In this document: positions 43,680-55,914 of the stretch, in pieces
Layout of the letters: every line of letters starts with the position of its first letter
Numbering within the stretch: position 1 is the stretch's first letter
NCBI GenBank assembly: GCA_012184525.1
Contig: WOFQ01000067.1
Location: 93,308 to 157,307 of the forward strand
Length of the DNA stretch: 64,000 bases
Reading direction: 5' to 3'
Source of the DNA: Xenoacremonium recifei
Lineage: Eukaryota; Ascomycota; Sordariomycetes; Hypocreales; Nectriaceae
Made by a program: the position numbers and the translations under genes
Notes under the pieces: model-generated
What the model was told of the DNA's origin: nothing
The model's database searches: none
What the model saw: the letters and a program-made list of their open reading frames with translations, nothing else

Positions 43680-46600
43680 TTACTCGAGAATGTTCACTGT
43701 GTGGTCAACGGGTATTGGCTCGCCACGCACAATCTGGGACCGCACATTGTGAAGGCGTTTCAGAAAGTCCCGCGAGGACTCATCGTCCAACTTACCGAAC
43801 TGGCCCTCCATGCCATGCAGAAGATAAGCTGCGCACGTCTTCCCACTCCAGGGGCGAATGCATTGCGTTCGCGGCGCGAAGCTGTGGTTCGTGAGGCGCT
43901 TCCGGCTCTGGTACCGTCCGACGAGCAGCCAGTGCGTGATCTCAGGGTAGGGCGCAGCACAGCGGATGGCGTCGTAAATCCACAGGCCAAGCGGACCGCA
44001 AACCGTGAAGGCCAGACGAGCACCACGGCGGACGAGTTCCTTGACGAGGGAAAACCTGCCCAAGATGCAAGCGAACATCAGTGGAGTCCCAAAGGAGGAC
44101 ATCCGTTGCTCGATCATCAACCCAGCGTCGAGAAGCAGGCGGAGATGAGGCAGACTGTCGACAACGATGGCAGCACCAGCAGGATTCGACACTCCCCAGT
44201 TTCTACCGATGTCGCTGCGAGGCTCGCTGCGAGGGTTGACGACGTTGATGCGGTCCTTGAATGGGATGCGGCGGAGAATGAACTTTAGGATATTAGGGTT
44301 TCTCGGTGAAGTTGTAATGGCACAGGCGAGGACAGAGTGCGATACGCTGGGGTCGGTAACTGCATCCCAGGCCATTTCGGTTACCATGTACGTGCAGGTC
44401 GCTGAATTTTGACACAGCCACTTCATAACAACCGGAGGCGCGGCGACAATCTGGTTCGCGTCGTAGCCTGTCCAATCTATACGGCTTATGGTCTCTGGAG
44501 AGAGATTGTCATCGAAGACCGGCGGCGCGAGTTCAGTAAGGATGCGCGAGTCGGCGCCGTAGTAAAGAAGCAAATTGATGATGTGCTGATTCCCACGCTC
44601 TAGGGCGTGCATCAATGGAGTGTAGCCCTTTACATCCCGCAAGTTGATGTTGCCTGCCCCTGTTTTCAGGATGAACTGGACGGCCCGCATGTTGTTCTTG
44701 CGCACTGCGATGTGAAGCGGCGTGAGGCCGTCGTCCGTCCGTGCATCAACGAGGGCGCCGAATTGGACGAGGCGATCCCACATCGCCCACAGGAGACTGT
44801 CATGGCTATCGTCCATGTTCTCGACCGAATTCTCCATCAGTATGTGAAGCGGAGTTGCACCTTGAGAACCAGTGTACAGCGTCAAGGAACTGCCATAGTA
44901 TCGCGCGTTGGCCACAAGACTGAAAAGCACTTGTTTGCGATCCCTCTCCCCTGTCGCGGTCTTGACAACGTCAAGGTATACGCCGGTTTTTGACAGCAAG
45001 GTGCTGTGATTGCATTAGTTAGGCTGAGATGCAGAATTGAGCGTGAAACACTTACCAGTAATTATCCGCGTACCTCTCGACATGTGTTAGAATGGTGTCC
45101 AGTAACCACCTATAGATGCCCAGGTCTTTGTGGCCGAGAAAGCCGATGAAGTGGCAGACTGCCATGACAGGAGTGCACGGGAGGTGGAACCACAGAATCC
45201 CCTGAGCCAAGTAGTGGTCGAGCAGATACCAAGTGTAGTTGGCGAGCCTCTGCTGACAGTCGGGATTCCCTATCACCAGGAGGCCGGTGATACTCAAAAA
45301 CATGCTAACAATGGCATTGAAACCAAAGGCGTAGTGCGTTTGACATCCCATGATCTCAATGATAAGGGAATGCTCAATGAGAAACTCGCAGAAGGACGGA
45401 TCCGTCATGATGTAGGAATAGGAGAAAAATGTACAACCGTTGCAGGGGAGAGCGGCCGTCCGTATTTCGCCGATATAATATCTGTCAGTCAGACTTCGGA
45501 GCGCGGTGTCCATGGGAGATACACCCTTGTCGATGTTTTCAAGTGCCTTAAAAACACAGTTCCCAATTTCTCGACGTCTGCGTTCACGAGCGCGCTCTAG
45601 AGACGGGTTCGGCGGTAGGTCAAACTCGTGGCCATGTTTAGGGTGTTCAATGTTGCGTCGACGAGCAAATCCCAATGCTATCCTTCCCGCTAGCCGTTCG
45701 TCTTCGCCTTCATCTTCCATCTCATTTTCACCCATAACCTCGTCCGCATCTCCATCCCCAGCTTCTTCGTCATCGTCGTCGTCTTCGTCCTCGCCGTCTT
45801 CATTATCGTCCACAAATGACGGGTCAACGCCAGTTTCACTACCGTTTCCACTCATAAAGTGATCACTGGCGTATTCGCGAGAAGCTTTCGCGGACTCATG
45901 TAAAGGTCGACGATTATGAGGTATGGGGCGCGCCTGCAATGACTTCTCATCTCTGAGATACGCTATACCAGGCTCGAATCCAAGGCAGGTGGCTAACTCG
46001 AGCGCAGTCACGCCCTCTGGATTCTCAAGCTTAGGGTTGCAGCCCATTTCGTATAGGATTTTGAGGCATTCTACTGAACCTATCTCCACGGCAATGTGCA
46101 TTGGCGGTCTTGGGTTTCTTGGTGAGATAGTGTCCGGCGCGAGCTGATACTCCTCCATCTGAAGGAGCAGCGAGAGACAGCGGGGGTTATTGAGCGTTGT
46201 GGCCATTTGTATGGCGTTCATGGTCGGCTTTCCGGGGATGTCCTCGTACATGAACCAGTTGAAGTTCGGTGTCCGCGAAGCAATCGTGAGCACCCTCAAA
46301 AGGAGATCTTCATGGGCGCTCTTGATGGCGCCCAAGAAGCCATTTCTTCCCAGTGGACCGACTGTAGGATCAGCACCATTTGTGAGCAGAAAGTCGGCTA
46401 GACGCTTGTTACCAATGGCCATAGCCCGTACAAGCATGGGGCATTGAGAGATGCTATAATCTGCCACAAAGTTCGGATCCATGCCTCCTCTCAGAAGCAG
46501 TCCCAGTCTATTCAAATCTAGCTCCGAATTGGTGTCTCGTAGAAACTGCAGGAAGATGTGCTCTTGCCTCAGGTTCAAGAACCCCGTTGGGGCTGATCTT

Positions 46601-49515
46601 ATTATTGTTTCGACAATCGTATCTGGAATCCTTGGGTCCCAGAGGTACGCTTCAGCGGTTAATTCTTTAGTGGTTGGAGAAGGGCGAAAGAGAGGGATGC
46701 CCCTTTCTAGCAGCATCTGTACAGTCTCTGTACTGTTGTACAATGCAGCGGCTTGGAAAACAAGTAACGCCTCTGGGCCATCCAGGAACTTCCTCGTTGC
46801 ATCGTTCCGAGAGACGTTGAGAATAGTTGGGACGAATAGGAGCTTCCATCCTCTTCTCCCCCAGTCATGGCCGCCCACCTTCCAAAAGCAGGCCAGTGCT
46901 GATTTCTTGGTTTCTCTCTCATAAGCATCCATTACTCCATGCTCTGCGAGGCATTTAACTGCCGTAAGCATGTTCTTGGTAAAGAGGTCGGACGCAGGCT
47001 GAGATGCTTCCGGCCGTTTATCGAGTTTTGATATGACGTTGGTAGTGAAGCGTTCCCACAGCGGACACCCTTTGGAGTCCACAAATTCAACGATTTCGGG
47101 CGTAAGAACCTTTCTGTAGATCTTTGGACACAGGGCGTGCGTACAAGACGGGTGCGCTGTCAATGTTTTTCGTTCTTGCATAATTCCCGTGGTTGAGGTG
47201 TGTGACCGTGCAAGCTTTGTGTTGGTGAGAAAGGTTTCAGCCGGCGACGACTCGTTCCGGGTGTGCCAAGGTACGTCTTTGCACAGCTCCATGACGAAAC
47301 TGACGAGCTCTTCCGATGCCGCGGAATTTAAAAAGTGAATCAACTGTCGGCCCAACCTGTCCTCTGACTTCGGGACGAAGCCCTTCTCGAGCCTCAGGAG
47401 GTCTTGGAGTACGTCTAAAGCACCCCATTCGACGGCCGCGGCGCAGAGTTCGAACTTGCCACGCACGGGTAATTCGTGATATTCTTTCAGTAGACGCCTA
47501 GCCGCGACCGGCTCAGCAGGCATTCTTGGATTTGAATCGGCTGCGGCCAACAGGCGGAGAACCCAGACCATGGCGTCTTGCAGGGGCGTAAGGATCGCAC
47601 TGTTGGTCATGAATAGACATGTCTGCTTGTTTGGGTCGTTCTTGCAGAGCCAGTCAATAAGCTTGACATCGTTGGAGGCTGCTGCAAAGTGCCAGATTGT
47701 TCGTCCTTGATTATCGTGGTGGAGTGTTGTCGCGTTGTACCTGTAAACAAGGAAGGCGAGCGTGTCGACGCTCTCGACCAACATTAAAGGCGTGCGGTCG
47801 CTCCCATCTCTTGCCTCAAGGCTAGAACCAGAAGTCATTAGTAGGTCGATCAATTCCTGGTGACCACCCTCGACCGCCATATGGAGAATAGTGCCCTCAT
47901 CTCCATCACGGCCGATGGGATAGTTGGGCTCGAAGCGAGGATCCAAGGAAAGCCGTCTAAGGAGGAACACGTTGTTCTCAAGAATGGCTTGTTGCAAGAA
48001 ATCAGCGAAGACTTCGTCCTTGATCGAAGCAATTCGCTTGTTATTATGAAGAAATGTGAATTCGAGTCTGTAGGGGATCATAATTTCCTGAACGCCGGTG
48101 CGGATGGTCTCGATGACGTCCTCCTCAGATACTGTCGACGAGTTCCAGGTAGCATCATAAACACTGGTAAGAAGAAGTGCAAATCTTGGCTTGCAGTCCA
48201 TGCCCGTGTTCAATAACACTTGATGGGCCATGAGGTGAGCGAAAGAGAGGTCGAGAGTCGCGCCCCCTGTCATGATGCGGGTAAAAATGGCTGGGTGCTT
48301 GCAACTCAAGGCAATCCAGAAAGCCACACCTGCCAAGGAGACGTCCTCGGCGCCCTTCCAGTGAAACTTGTATCTGCAATCAGCTCCCTTGTCGAGAAGG
48401 AGGGCGATGGTGTCGATTCGGCGGACTGGGTCTTCGGCCAATTCGATGAGTTGGTTCCACGTTTCTGGTTCGGCTTGCGTCGCTAGCACCTTTGGACCGA
48501 TAAGAGAACAGAAGAGTGGCGAGCCGAGTAGGCTCTGTTCGTTGACGTTTGCGCCCATGGAGATGAGATCCCTGCATAAACTTGGCAGGCTGAAAGCCGC
48601 GGCTATGTGAAACGAGGACGTTGAACTGTCACACAGCGTGTCCGTCAGGTTCAGTATACCTTTGGGCGAGAGCGCAGTGCGTCCAAACAGCCGGGGATAC
48701 CTCTCCCGAGCATACTCCAATGTCCATTGAACGAGGTTATTTGATTTGGGCAGCCGGAACAGAGAGCAGACTTGCGGCCGCAATTTTGCCCAATTGAGTT
48801 CGGCATACTTGTGCCATCGAGCGGCGCCCATCTGGTATTGCGGTTTCGTCGCTCGACGGGCCTCAACCAGCGCTTGTTCTTCGGAGTATTCTGCTGGCTC
48901 ACGGTCTTCCTCAGCAGCATTGATAACGCTTAGCCAAGCAGAAATCTCCTCAGCACTGAAGGATTCCTGGTTCTCAGGTGCCGGTTTGGGTACGAATGCA
49001 GATTCGTCTTCTAGGCCGAGGGCTGTAATCGTATTATTGGGCTCAAAGGTCGGAGGCGGCTCTTTGCCAAAGATTGAGAGGTTTCGAGAAACATCCTGGA
49101 TAGTCTCAGACCCTAGAACAAAGCCTAGTCTTGACCGATAATTAGAGAGAACTCCTTTCGAGTCCATGAGGATGTGAGGTTTTGCATCCTTGTACCAGCA
49201 TTGTATCTGGCTTATCAGGCTGTCAATGCCATCGAGGATTAGCCACTCGATCTTTTGCCTAGTGGCGTTTGGCGCCGGAGAAGCGACATGATTATCACTA
49301 CCGTCGGACTCGGAATCTTCCAAGTCTTTAATGAGTGCGCGCAGACTATGTAGCGTGCCGCTGAACAGTCGAAGCTCGACTACAAGGCTCTTGAGAGCGG
49401 TCGTATCGCTTTCTGTGGAGGCTTTAAGGTGATTTTGCATAAATTTGCACAACTCACTGACTTCTTCATCGAGAGAAGAGACTTTGCCAGCTAGGATAGG
49501 GTCTCTGAAAGACAT
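43680..49515 (-). CDS. Very large ankyrin-repeat protein
   Basis: Two exons (49515-45056 and 45003-43680; intron GTAAGT...TCACAG with branch CCTAACTAAT) give 1927 residues. The N-terminal 120 residues look helical (VSELCKFMQNHLKA and a heptad-like region). From about residue 310 on, many diverged ankyrin units follow, the clearest being GTILHMAVEGGHQELIDLLM, MHIAVEIGSVECLKILYEMG and, in the second exon, LTPLHIAVRKNNMRAVQFIL with GYTPLMHALERGNQHIINLL. An acidic low-complexity run (about 35 residues, mostly Asp/Glu) lies near 45700-45810. No NACHT, HET or kinase domain is visible, so a scaffold role is all that can be said. The chosen ATG is the first in frame; the upstream extension has only a GTG. 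Confidence 0.82.
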
Positions 49516-50451
49516 GGTGAAACCTTGATGGGGGTGGCTTGAAACGAGGCTGCGAGCCTTCTCGAGCTTGGTCGGGCAGCCGAACCGCACAGGCGCGGGC
49601 TGGGAACAGTCTGTGGATCGGAGAAAACAAATCTTGGAGGGAACGCAATTGTAATATTGTAAGGACGCGTTTGGCAGCTGATAGAGGTCTGAATTCGAGT
49701 TCCAGACGCCTCACCACCGCAGCGCGTGGTTGCGAAGGCGCAGAAGGTGAGGAGCAACGTGAGGTCGAGCCTTAAGCACGGGGGCGCTATGACCACACAG
49801 TCCGGATCTGGTGTACAAACAGTGCAATTTGTCTCAGTTTTTGGTTCAGCTGTCACAGTATTGCGGGGTTACACACTGTACTGTGCCACCACCCTTTGTC
49901 AGCATCACAGGGATAAGCAAATCTGGGCGCGCGATGGTTGGCTTGTGGGATTGTGGCTTTCTTGCGGCCTGTTCATTTGCCTGAGCCTGAGACAAGGGTA
50001 GGGTTGAGGGCATTTTCGAGTGCACGATCCAGGCCACAATTCTGCGTCCTTGCCGGGATGGCCTTGGCGATGAAGGGCGAACGCTGGGTCGTGGGAATAT
50101 CAAGATGGGACGAATACGATCAGGGCGATTCCACTGAACAAGCTTAGGGGATGGAGAGATTTAGGGCGAGAGAGCCTGCTAGGAGTCATAGCCCATAGCG
50201 GTAAGGTCACTGGGAGGGGACCTAACAATTGGATGACATCAAGACACTTGTGCGAGACCTATAACAATGAAGTTTGGTATCATTCTAGCTAGTCGTCGGC
50301 CGTTAATTAAAAGATTCGTTATCCATAACATGCATTGTACAATAAATACCTAGGCTCCTCCCATCCTCCTCAAACACCTTCCCTTCCATTCCATTCCATT
50401 CCGTAAGATCCGTCCGTCCGTCCATATTCCCAAGCAGCGACTTTTGTTCTT
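49516..50451. other. Spacer between ankyrin and RGS-LOV genes
   Basis: It contains the ankyrin gene promoter and the 3' flank of the RGS-LOV gene. A short microsatellite lies at its right end. No gene is seen. Confidence 0.4.
50385..50423. repeat. Short microsatellites
   Basis: A run of about three CCATT units is followed after a few bases by about three CCGT units, just beyond the stop of the RGS-LOV gene. Probably untranslated. Confidence 0.6.
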
Positions 50452-52528
50452 TTACAACGGCGACACTATCAGCATCACAAATTTCACCCTGTCCTCTCCA
50501 TCCTTTAGCGGCGTCCAGTGGCTGATCATCTTGTTTGACTTCTTCCCAGCCGTGCTGCTGCTCCCAGACTCTCCATCTCCTCTCGCCACATTCGCCCTCT
50601 TGGGGATGTGATTCGCAAGCGCCAGATCCAGCGTGATGTGTCGCCCATCCCGCACGACTACCTCACGCACCGCCGTCTTGAACGCCCTTGTCACCGATGG
50701 CAGCGTTGCTTGCTCTGCCAGCACATCAAAGACGTCTTTACCGACTAGATCCTCAGGTGCTGATACTCCCAAGTCCAGCGCATCGAGGATGGTCCGCGAG
50801 CAGTATGCGATGTTGAGGCGTGGGGGATACTTCATCTCCTGGTCCACAGGCATTGACGTGAGCGAAGATGGATAGGAGGGTACGTGCTCGAGCACCATGT
50901 ATCGCGAGTAAGGCGTGATCGGCGTCTCAGCTTGGGTAGAGAACCGCTTGAGGACCGACCGCGTGCTATACGTCTTATCGAGCATCGGACTCCCCGCCGA
51001 GGATCGTGGCCTGTCGCTGCTGCGACGTGGACTGAGGGGAGGTGACAACGGTGGCGGAGGCAGCTTCTTGAACGGCTTAAAGAAGCTCTTTTTGGGCGCC
51101 TTTATAGGCATCGTCAGTTTTGCGCCCGAGAGCTCGTCCTGGTCCGCCTCAGCCTGGAAGGGATCCGTATTGCTCCAGCGAACGCTGCCTTGCTCCTGGC
51201 CCTTTTCCTCTTCATTCTGAGATCCATAACTGAGCATCTTTACCACATCTTCGTTACTCTCGACACATCCTGACACATCGATCTGAGCGCCCATATAAAA
51301 TCTGGGCTTCCCCGAAGCGTCGACCAAAGGTGTGAGATACAAGAGGTTCCAAAACGGCTGCCCGTCTCTCCGGTAGTTGAGAAGCAGCTCTGAGCACTCC
51401 TCCCGTCGCCATAATGCCGAGCGAATTCTTGAAAGCGCCTCGCGGTCCGTCTGAGGTCCTTGGAGTAAGCGACAATTCCGGTTCAGTACATCGAAGCGCG
51501 TATATCCCGTCAGATCCTCAAAGTCGTCCGACGCATAGAGAACGGGATTCCCATTCTTCGATGGATCACTCAAGCAGAACGCATGTCGCAGACCAGGGAA
51601 GTCTGATGTCTGAATGTCCCCCTCAACATCTGTCGAGAGCTCCAGGCTGGTGCACAGAGAGAGTTGCTGCTTGACGAACGCGGGGAAGATCTCGCGGACA
51701 ATGCGCTGCTCGACGTACGCTTTCGACTCCAAGAACAAATTCTCAAGGCTCGGAATTAGCGTGCTGGTTAGATGCTTAATGTTTGTGTTAAGCGATTTTG
51801 ACATCTGTGGGGGGAGATTGATTGGTGATGTTGCTGTGATGGAGGTGTAAGAGGTGGATATGGTTGAGAGCTGAACCACCACCTGCTCTAACGAATGCGC
51901 ATAGTCACGAATCTAGAGCACGATTCTTGGTTAGGGATACGACAACCTCATAAAGCCCAATTCTCTCTTTACTCACCTTCATGAGATAGTCGACATTCTG
52001 GCCTACGCCTCGGCTCGCCGCGAACTTCCACAACTGGCTGGACGCTGCCGGATCTTTCATCACCAAATCGAACATCTCGCGCCCGACAAAGTCCGGGATA
52101 GGAAGGTCGATCGTCGCATCAGCTTCCGTAAACGCCATGCTCGACCGCTGGCTCGAAGTCACAGAATCAATGCTCCGCAAGCGCTCGCCCGGCGGCCATC
52201 CACCATTTCCACCGCCATACAGCGTCACCCGCGGTGAGCCGTCGGGATAGTAATCGGTGTACTGGCGCAGAATCTCCTCGTTGGTGTGCAGCGACAAGCC
52301 CGAATTGCTGCGCAAGCGATAGGCCGAGAATTTGGCGCTCCGGGGCCGGGAGCCTCCGCCGGTGCTGGCTTTGGAGCGATTTGAAGCCGCGGAGGCGCAG
52401 CGCAGCGTTGTGCCGGGCGACTCGGGCATTGCGGTCAGCGTGGTGGCCGAATTGCGGCGGCGCTCGAAGTCGCCAAAGGACGGCACGGCGGGCGGCTCAA
52501 AGGCCCGGATCGCGTTGATGGTCGGCAT
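50452..52528 (-). CDS. RGS-LOV blue-light receptor (BcLOV4-like)
   Basis: Two exons (52528-51977, 51912-50452; intron GTGAGT...TCTAG, 64 bases) give 670 residues. After a Ser/Arg-rich N-terminus comes an RGS-like helical domain (about 100-270: FVGREMFDLVMKDPAASSQL, NVDYLMKIRDYAHSL, FLESKAYVEQRIVREIFPAF). A complete LOV domain follows (about 300-400: LYASDDFEDLTGY; the flavin motif NRNCRLLQGP with photoactive Cys near 331; LLNYRRDGQPFWNLL; GAQIDV with the flavin-sensing Gln). After LOV a basic amphipathic segment (PIKAPKKSFFKPFKK, about 454-467) precedes a Pro-rich linker and a C-terminal domain. That layout matches Botrytis BcLOV4, which binds membrane lipids under blue light through such a helix. 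The predicted role is light-controlled modulation of G-protein signalling at the plasma membrane. The start is the first ATG; upstream only TTG is in frame. Confidence 0.88.
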
Positions 52529-54654
52529 GCTGGTGGTGTAAGTCGTGGAGTCTCGGGAGCGGCCCTTTTGTCTCAGCGAGTGTCTCAACGCGGGATGTTA
52601 ACGCGAGCGGCCAAGATCAACGGTCAGCAGGCGAATTGAGTTGCGACGGGTCGAGTCAGTCGAGCCTGAGAACCATGGCTGTCGCAGAGGTGTCGCTATC
52701 GCTGAGTAGTTCTCGTCAACGCCCGACACAGACCCTCGTTCAGCTCGTCGTCTTGCCTAGAAGCAGCGCTGTTGTCGTCAAGGAACCGCAGGAAAAAGAA
52801 AAGAAAACAGAAAGAAGGCGAACGCGAGCTTCCAGAAGCGACAGCTGCACTTGTCCGAACACTCGGTTCCCCCCCTCCAGGATTAATACTGCAGTATCTC
52901 TTGGGGGCCTGGAGCAAACATGACTCGCCTGGGCCAGGCCTGGCATGTAAACAGTGGGGAGTAACCGCGCCATCGCCGGTGGGAAGCCTTTGGGAGCAAC
53001 GCTATGAGCTTGCGGGGGCGGGCCAGATCGGCCTTGACTGGAGGAGCCAACCCCTGAGGATTGCCCGGGAGCAGTCCTGGGTCCAGGGCAGGCCAGGCCG
53101 GGCGAGAGACCAGGCGAGCATGTGGCAGCCAGGGCCGGTTCCGTTTGGCGTCCTCGCGAGACTATCGAGATGGCGTCGGCCAGAGGCTGGAGCCCGGCCT
53201 GTTCCAGAGCACTACACTACGGTGGGCGGACGACGGTGGCTCTGTTGTGAGCACCAGATCCATCAGAACATGTGCGAGAGGGTCAGAGAACGACGGAAAA
53301 AGCAACGAGCGTCGGCACGTACGGGGGACATGGACAGGGTCTGTAGTGGTTGCACTCTTTATTTGCAGATATCTTCCGCCGCAACTCCAGCGCTTCTCGC
53401 GGCTCTCTTGGATTAACCCAACTCAGACGTCGGTTAGAGAGCAAGAGCAAAACCTTCCCTCCACCGTTGCAGCCGCATTCCTCGCCGTACCGGTTTCCGG
53501 GTTCTTGACTCTTCGCGAAGCCTGGCTAGCTGCTGCGCTGGCCTCTCGGGGATCCGGGACGGCCGCAGCGATGCAACCACTTTGACAAGCCTCGAAGAAG
53601 AGAACCTGAAAAGCGGTGGGTCTATTCTCAGTCCGCTGAAGAAACTCTGTCGGGGCCCTTTCCCAGTCCGTCGAGCTGGTTATTAGCGGCCGAAGGCATC
53701 GTCACCCCTGGCCCTGGCAATCAGATCCTCGCGTCGAAAACAAGCACGAAGATCCTCGTGGTTTTGCAGATTAAACCTCTGCTAGTAGGGTCGTATTAAG
53801 GTCTTCGATTCTCCATTCCATGAGTCTTGGTTCAGCTTACAGCGCAAAAAGCTGCCCTGTGCTGTTTGCCCGGCTCAGCCACGCCGTCGCTTGACACTGG
53901 GTCCTGGTTCAGCTCCATCGGCCTCCGACAAGCCGCATCCCTGTTCCCGAAATGCTCTGTAAACAACACCTCTTCGGCTTTGAAATCAAAAGAGAAACGA
54001 GGACCCGGCTTCATCCTCTGGTTCCGCTGGCCCAGGAACAAGAGCAGCTGAAGCAACCCACTGGTTCAGCTCTGGACTCCTTCAACCCGCTCAACTTGCG
54101 CTCCATTCGTCCCATTCGCCTCTTTGGTACCGGAATGTCGACACTCTGCAGGAGTGGTCGCCACGCGCCATTGCAGATGCACGGGCGAGCGCACAGATGC
54201 CCGCCACGATGAAGAGCGTCATCTCATTTGCCCAGACCCCTGCCAAGGACGCGATCAGGTGGTCTGCCCCGACTCGCATCAGCGCCGGTCCTGCGCTTCA
54301 GTTTCATTCGAATTGCTCCCACCAAGCAGCCATCATAAGGCGCAACACTCGCAAAGGACAAACGGGCCAGAGGTCACGACCAAGTCGCCGTCAACTTCAC
54401 CGGCTTTACCCTCTCAGACGCTCTGGTCCAACCCGCAGGCCTTCGCGGCGACTTCTCCCAGCATCACGCAATATCAGGAGATGCCCGAGCTGGTGGTATG
54501 AGACATGTGCTTATCGGGTAAGGAGAAACAGTCAAGCTGCTAGTGGCGATAAGGGTGTCAATGAGATTTCCACTGCGCTTCCAGAACCCCCCTCCTTTAC
54601 TAGGCTCGAGCTCTGGGCGGGGTCTTCGATTTTCCGGTGCTATTATCGTGGCAG
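52529..54654. other. Intergenic region left of the repeat island
   Basis: Promoter of the RGS-LOV gene followed by about 1.5 kb without a supported gene. Several frames stay open in the GC-rich part (52770-53590) but show no domain or splice context. Confidence 0.4.
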
Positions 54655-54713
54655 ATGCGAAGAGGTCAAAACCCGTGATCTGCAACTCGAGCCCAGCTTC
54701 CCGGACTATCTCC
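54655..54713 (-). repeat. Truncated copy of part of the 55.9 kb gene
   Basis: GATGCGAAGAGGTCAAAAC at 54655-54673 is identical to 55903-55921. The following CCGTGATCTGCAA and about 30 more bases match 55964-56011 with scattered changes and a one-base gap, while about 43 bases between the two blocks are missing here. It lies about a dozen bases left of the 13-bp inverted repeat. It is a degenerate, non-coding relic. Confidence 0.7.
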
Positions 54714-54725
54714 TACCACGATGCA

Positions 54726-54755
54726 ACCACGGCGCACCCATAGGTGCGCCGTGGT
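54726..54755. repeat. Perfect 13-bp inverted repeat (possible element end)
   Basis: ACCACGGCGCACC, a 4-base spacer CATA, then GGTGCGCCGTGGT. The right arm runs into AT-rich DNA (TATATTATAATACTTCAT). A related string, GGTGCGCCGTAGT followed further on by ATATAGTATAGTAACTTAAT, begins at 63011. This would fit terminal sequences of a DNA element, or a fold-back footprint; the target-site duplication is not clear. Confidence 0.55.
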
Positions 54756-55038
54756 ATATTATAATACTTCATCTATCTAGAAAAGCCTAGAGATATAATA
54801 GTGAATTAGGAGTTGGTAACGGAATTAGTAAATCATAAGTGAATCAGTAGATAGTGGGTGAAGGGCTGAGGACATGGTGAGCTAATAGTGAATCAGGAGG
54901 TAGTAGCTCACAAGTGAATTAAGGAATAATAATTTAAAGTAATTATGAATAATACTTCAGGTCAGAAACCCTACTCACTCATGATCTTACTCCTACAACC
55001 TCACACCTCATCGTCGAATCGTCCATCTTCAAGCAACT
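54756..55038. repeat. AT-rich leader with four degenerate AGTGAATYAG units
   Basis: Copies start at 54800, 54838, 54887 and 54913, spaced 38, 49 and 26 bases apart, in strongly AT-rich DNA directly before the orphan gene at 55039. They could be subterminal transposase sites, regulatory sites, or chance in biased DNA. Confidence 0.4.
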
Positions 55039-55797
55039 ATGTCTATCCCTCCTGGGCTAGAAGTGCTGGAGTCGCCAGACGATCTTCTCGCGGAAGAAAA
55101 GACAAACCTGGTCGAAATCGTTGCTCAGCTTTTACGATGCAATGCCGATCCTCAGGATCGCGAGACTGTGGAACAGACTATTAAGCAGCAGATGAGCATT
55201 TTCTTACAAAGAGTATTTCAGAATTGGACCAGCGACGATCCAGTCAATGCGAATCCGACGATCCCCCGACGAAGCGAGACGCGCATTGAGGTTGGAACAT
55301 TCTCCAGCAATCTTCCACAGTCTGCCGATAAAGAAAGGAAGCGTAAGAGGGGCGAGGAGACAATTATACAACCACATCGAATGGCTGGCGCGCCAGCCTA
55401 TATTTCCCCTCTGCTCTCCTACGGGGGGATGACCATCACACATCGATGGGTTGACTCCAAGAGCCAGATGGTTAACCGGAGGTTCATAAGACTGCATGAC
55501 GGTATGACATATGTCAAGGCCATGGGGGAGGCATGCGCTCGATATGACGCCATAGAGTCAGAGCGCGTTCAAAACTTCAACTTCAATCTGGCGCGAACTA
55601 TTGCGCGTCGACGGATCTCGAAATGGGCAAAGAAACCCCATTCCCAGCGACGATATCCCGATATTGCTTTGGAGGACCATGTGGAGGGCTTTGTGGAGAT
55701 GGAGCTCTGTCGCCATGTTGCGCAGACTATGGTGGATTATGCTGTCGTAGTCAGGGACAGATTAATGCGGGGTGGAAATTCGAATTGGCAGATGTAA
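55039..55797 (+). CDS. Orphan hypothetical protein, 252 residues
   Basis: A single uninterrupted frame from a plausible ATG. The first 70 residues are acidic and helical (DLLAEEKTNLVEIVAQLLRC). A Lys/Arg cluster (KERKRKRGEE) near residue 100 could be a nuclear signal. The C-terminal half contains SYGGMTITHRWVDSKSQM, RTIARRRISKWAKKP and a hydrophobic end, VDYAVVVRDRL. I do not recognise a family. Composition and length look like a real protein rather than a chance frame. It sits inside the repeat-bounded island and is followed by a minus-strand gene, converging on it. Confidence 0.6.
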   Translation: MSIPPGLEVLESPDDLLAEEKTNLVEIVAQLLRCNADPQDRETVEQTIKQQMSIFLQRVFQNWTSDDPVNANPTIPRRSETRIEVGTFSSNLPQSADKERKRKRGEETIIQPHRMAGAPAYISPLLSYGGMTITHRWVDSKSQMVNRRFIRLHDGMTYVKAMGEACARYDAIESERVQNFNFNLARTIARRRISKWAKKPHSQRRYPDIALEDHVEGFVEMELCRHVAQTMVDYAVVVRDRLMRGGNSNWQM

Positions 55798-55914
55798 AAT
55801 TAGCAAACCTGCGGATTTACTGAGTCTAGATAATGACAAAGAAGCATGAGAAGTTTGTCTTTACCTTATTTCCGATCCTCAAACTGTGTTTGTTTGAGGA
55901 CGGATGCGAAGAGG

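Noticed and set aside
44607..44993. Plus-strand open frame inside the ankyrin gene
   Set aside because: It is the antisense shadow of ankyrin coding sequence.
52772..53585. Two long plus-strand frames upstream of the RGS-LOV gene
   Set aside because: They overlap each other, are Arg/Gly/Ser-rich and contain no motif; most likely promoter DNA.
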